64,000 nucleotides of DNA from Leuctra nigra (lineage: Eukaryota > Arthropoda > Insecta > Plecoptera > Leuctridae). Positions 61,086 through 64,000 of this stretch are shown piece by piece. Each line of letters opens with the position of its first letter. Positions within the stretch are counted from its first letter, which is position 1. The stretch covers positions 13,379,246-13,443,245 of the forward strand of contig OW203773.1 in assembly GCA_934045905.1 (NCBI GenBank). Reading direction: 5' to 3'. The position numbers were made by a program, and so were the translations under genes. Below the pieces are notes generated by a model that did not search any database, was not told the origin of the DNA, and saw nothing but the letters and a program-made list of their open reading frames with translations.

Positions 61086-64000
61086 ACTTATTTATTTATT
61101 TAGCTTATGGCAGTACATCAAAGTTAAAAGAAAGTTTAAACAGTAAAAGCTAATAGTCCAACATAACGAAGATGGTTGTCAAGATATAAAATATGAACAT
61201 AAACTAAAATAAAGCTCATAACCTAATTATATATTAATTCTATAATTGTATATCAAGATTTTGTAGCCACTGAAACACATCTTCTGATGGTTGAATAAAA
61301 TCTTCTTGACTCCCACCATAAGCTCTTAAAGGACACTCGCTTCTGATGTGGAGCATGGTTTGTACCTCTTCCCCACAATCACACTCCGGCGACGATCTCA
61401 TGCCCCATAAATGCAGGAAATAGTTGCAACGACCGTGACCGGTCCGTATTCTGTTGAGAGATGTCCAGATTCTGCGGGGAAGCTCAAGTTCATCCCGGCC
61501 ACGATCTTTAAAAATAGATTTCCAAGCTTCGGGGGCCTTGGTACTGAACTCCCTTTCCCACATCTCCATGCCGCTGTAGCCATCAGAATCCAGTTTCCTT
61601 GCAAGTTCCGTGGGTGGGTGTCTTGATTTGAGACGGTGGTATCCGAGTGATAAATCTTGATGTATTGGAAGACTCAGATTTGTTTTAATTTTGTCATACT
61701 CCCTAAGCAGATTTATGGTCCTTCTGACGTGTGGTGGCTCTATGTGGCTTAACACTGGCAACCAATATAGTGGAGTTGATTTAATCGTGCCGCTTATAAT
61801 TCTCATTGTTTGATTGAGAACAGTGTCAACCTTTTTGATGTGATGGCTGTTTAACCACACCGAGGAACAATATTCTGCTGTGGAATATACTAAAGCCATG
61901 GCTGATGTTCTCAATACGGAAGCCGATGCACCCCAGGATGTACCAGCAAGCCTGGAAATGATGTTGTTCCTAGTCCTAAGTTTCGCTGAGACGTTGGTCA
62001 GGTGTTTGTTATATGACAAGCTTCTGTCCAATACCACTCCAAGATACTTCGGGATAGGATTGAACGGCAAGAGTTTGCCATTAAGGAAGACTTTGAGTTG
62101 GGTTGTAGCCAGCTGGTTAGTTAGATGAAAGTAACTGCTCTCCGTCTTTGTCACGCTTGGAGTTAGTCTCCACATCTTAAAATATTTGCTTAACGTCTCC
62201 ATATCTGCACTTAGGGTACTCTCGATGGTCTCTGTACACATGTGCTGCGTGGCAATGGCCAGATCATCGGCATATGCAAATCGTCTCGAGTAAGTCTCCG
62301 GAAGGTCCGCTATATAAAGATTGAATAATAGCGGCGCCAGGACTGATCCCTGCGGGAGGCCATTATTTAATCTCCTCAACTTACTGCGACTATCACCCAT
62401 CACTACCTGGAGCAATCTATCCGAAAGCATAATATTCAGTAAATGGGTCATCTTCTTGCACTTAACGACCTTCAAGAATTTACATACAAGCCCTTTTCTC
62501 CAGACTGTGTCGTATGCAGCTGTAAGATCCACGAACACAGCTTCCACCTTCAGGCGCTGCTCAAATCCTGCTTCAATGAAAGTGGTTAGAGCAAGAACCT
62601 GATCCTCACAATTTCGGGAAGGTCTGAAGCCAGCTTGTTCTGGTGGAATAACGTCCAATATCATATCGCTGACTCTTTTATACATAACTCTTTCCATTAG
62701 CTTGTAACAAACACTGAGCAGCGATATCGGCCGATAGCTCTCTGGTGCGCTAGCAGATTTCCCCGGTTTCAGAATGGCTATGACTTTAGACCTCTTGAAC
62801 GCTCCAGGTAATGTGCCGGTATCTAATATGTCAGTGAAGAAAGTTGCTAGCCATGAAACTGTTTTGTTCCCACAATGGACGAGGAATTCGGGATGGATCC
62901 CATCAAAGCCTGGAGCTGTGCCCTGTTTCATTGCATTCAAAGCTACACAGAGTTCTTGCTTGGTGAATGGAGAGGAAACCGCTTCGGAGTCAGATGTATC
63001 TCTTTGAAGGGCACGCATTTCTCTCTGAACTGATCTCGTATGCTCAGGATCCGACTTAGCTCTGGACATTTCAACAAGACGATTTGCTATTTGGTTTGGT
63101 GATACTTCAGCAATAGTTTGCGGTCGATGAGAAACACCGCCCAGTTTTTTTAGTAAGCTCCACGCTTTACGGCTAGAATGACTAAAATTCAAATTTGAAA
63201 CTGTTTCGTTCCACTTGTCCCTTCTAGATAAATTCAGTTCATGGAGCAACTCATCGGCGACATCTGTTTCACCATTCTCTTGAAAATCCTTATATAGTTC
63301 TTCACACGATCTGTTCCATCCTGGTATATACTCAATCCGAACTCCTCGGGGAATATATTTCTTTGCGGTCGCTATTATCATCTTTACAAATCTGTTGTAA
63401 TTGTTTGCAACAGGTGGGATCCATCTGATGTTCTTATCCAGTTCCTCTGCAAAACCTTCCCAATTAGCCTTGCGAAAGTTCCACCGAGGTAGAGGCGACG
63501 AGTGAATGACTTTAATACATAAACCAATTTCCAAGATAACCGGTCGATGCTGGGAGTGAGGAAAGTGCGGAAGAACATTTCTTGCTGCGGGCACAGCATT
63601 TCCCATATTGTTCCTTGTAACAAAGCACAGATCTGGATTTGTTTCTGTACCCCATCTCCCAGACTGAAAAGTGCCAATATCTTTAGGATCGAAAATCAGC
63701 TCCATATCATTAAAATCTGCCCAATCTGCAAGCTTTTCTCCATCTTCATTAACATCGCGATATTGCCACTGTGTATGGTGGCTGTTAAAATCCCCTACAT
63801 ACACGGCAGGGTGCTCCATTACCGGGAGAATCGCATCGGTCCAACGAACTGACGGTGGTTTATAGACATTGCAAATTCTGTTGTTGTTGATTTCGATCGA
63901 GATGGTAAATATGTCTCCCTCATCAGTAGTGGAGAGAACTCGAATATTGGACAGTGAAGTCAATGCGTACGTCGCAGTCCCATACGATGTGTGGTACGTA
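61086..64000 (-). mobile_element. LINE retrotransposon, 5' end outside the window
   Basis: The 3' end at the left has an (AAAT)n tail at 61088-61102 directly joined to the Gypsy RT codons. One long frame with endonuclease and RT runs to the window edge. The insertion is in the same orientation as the Gypsy element. Confidence 0.9.
61240..64000 (-). CDS. LINE ORF2: endonuclease, reverse transcriptase, C-terminal cysteine region (partial)
   Basis: Over 900 codons are open to the window edge; the frame continues past 63963 (GTATYAL) and its start is outside. The endonuclease has YVGDFNSHHTQW and NPDLCFVTRN, then a weak ...HFPHSQHRPVILEIG (SxHxP). RT motifs: TAPGFDGIHPEFLV, PESYRPISLLSVCYKLMERV, EQAGFRPSRNCEDQV, AVFVDLTAAYDTVWRKG (D), GLPQGSVLAPLLFNLY and FAYADDLAIATQ (YADD). 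Near the end C-x-C-x9-H-x4-C occurs, PECDCGEEVQTMLHIRSECP. It is closest to the Jockey group of LINEs; the clade is not certain. No stop interrupts it, so it looks recent and perhaps active. Confidence 0.92.
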   Translation of the reverse strand, partial: TYHTSYGTATYALTSLSNIRVLSTTDEGDIFTISIEINNNRICNVYKPPSVRWTDAILPVMEHPAVYVGDFNSHHTQWQYRDVNEDGEKLADWADFNDMELIFDPKDIGTFQSGRWGTETNPDLCFVTRNNMGNAVPAARNVLPHFPHSQHRPVILEIGLCIKVIHSSPLPRWNFRKANWEGFAEELDKNIRWIPPVANNYNRFVKMIIATAKKYIPRGVRIEYIPGWNRSCEELYKDFQENGETDVADELLHELNLSRRDKWNETVSNLNFSHSSRKAWSLLKKLGGVSHRPQTIAEVSPNQIANRLVEMSRAKSDPEHTRSVQREMRALQRDTSDSEAVSSPFTKQELCVALNAMKQGTAPGFDGIHPEFLVHCGNKTVSWLATFFTDILDTGTLPGAFKRSKVIAILKPGKSASAPESYRPISLLSVCYKLMERVMYKRVSDMILDVIPPEQAGFRPSRNCEDQVLALTTFIEAGFEQRLKVEAVFVDLTAAYDTVWRKGLVCKFLKVVKCKKMTHLLNIMLSDRLLQVVMGDSRSKLRRLNNGLPQGSVLAPLLFNLYIADLPETYSRRFAYADDLAIATQHMCTETIESTLSADMETLSKYFKMWRLTPSVTKTESSYFHLTNQLATTQLKVFLNGKLLPFNPIPKYLGVVLDRSLSYNKHLTNVSAKLRTRNNIISRLAGTSWGASASVLRTSAMALVYSTAEYCSSVWLNSHHIKKVDTVLNQTMRIISGTIKSTPLYWLPVLSHIEPPHVRRTINLLREYDKIKTNLSLPIHQDLSLGYHRLKSRHPPTELARKLDSDGYSGMEMWEREFSTKAPEAWKSIFKDRGRDELELPRRIWTSLNRIRTGHGRCNYFLHLWGMRSSPECDCGEEVQTMLHIRSECPLRAYGGSQEDFIQPSEDVFQWLQNLDIQL

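Noticed and set aside
1..64000. CRISPR arrays, operons, prophage or bacterial genes
   Set aside because: Introns, SINEs, LINEs, LTR elements and MITEs throughout show a eukaryotic nuclear genome; the tandem arrays lack alternating unique spacers.

Overview
The window is eukaryotic nuclear DNA: AT-rich, intron-containing and dominated by transposable elements. It is most likely from an insect; a hemipteran is my guess, not shown. Three kinds of host gene can be supported. (1) The last four coding exons of ribophorin I (RPN1, an oligosaccharyltransferase subunit) on the + strand, 2540-19319, with earlier exons left of the window. (2) A complete three-exon THAP plus C2H2 zinc-finger gene on the - strand, 26306-22659, whose splice phases agree at both junctions. 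(3) Two paralogous four-exon secreted serine-protease homologues on the + strand, 39808-43761 and 51048-57415, both lacking catalytic residues.

Layout. 1-20.6 kb: RPN1 with introns full of hAT elements carrying exact 8-bp target-site duplications, palindromic MITE-like elements, a 5S-rRNA-derived SINE and a LINE inserted into a hAT. Intron 3 holds a giant inverted repeat with arms of about 640 bp. 20.7-22.7 kb: two further hAT elements, the second starting 2 bp beyond the zinc-finger stop codon. 22.7-28.1 kb: the THAP gene, a 6-copy minisatellite and a decayed copy of the THAP gene's second exon. 28.9-35 kb: repeats only, including a ~269-bp tandem array, two large palindromes, a 13-bp-TSD retroposon and a ~0.7-kb direct duplication. 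36.1-37.3 kb: a 5'-truncated LINE. 39.8-43.8 kb: protease homologue 1. 44.4-49.1 kb: a whole Gypsy-type LTR retrotransposon with apparently identical 196-bp LTRs and a 5-bp TSD, inserted in an older open reading frame. 50.8-57.6 kb: protease homologue 2, which carries three separate internal tandem duplications (304 bp x3, 131 bp x4, 160 bp x2) and whose last exon is sandwiched between two palindromic TTAA elements. 58-64 kb: a LINE remnant, the 3' part of a second Gypsy element, and a LINE inserted at that element's reverse-transcriptase active-site codons.

RPN1 acts in the ER membrane in N-glycosylation. The THAP/zinc-finger protein should be a nuclear DNA-binding protein. The two protease homologues are predicted secreted, non-catalytic chymotrypsin-fold proteins. 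Nothing indicates that the three loci act together. I saw no CRISPR, operon or prokaryotic signal. All alignments and identities were judged by eye.
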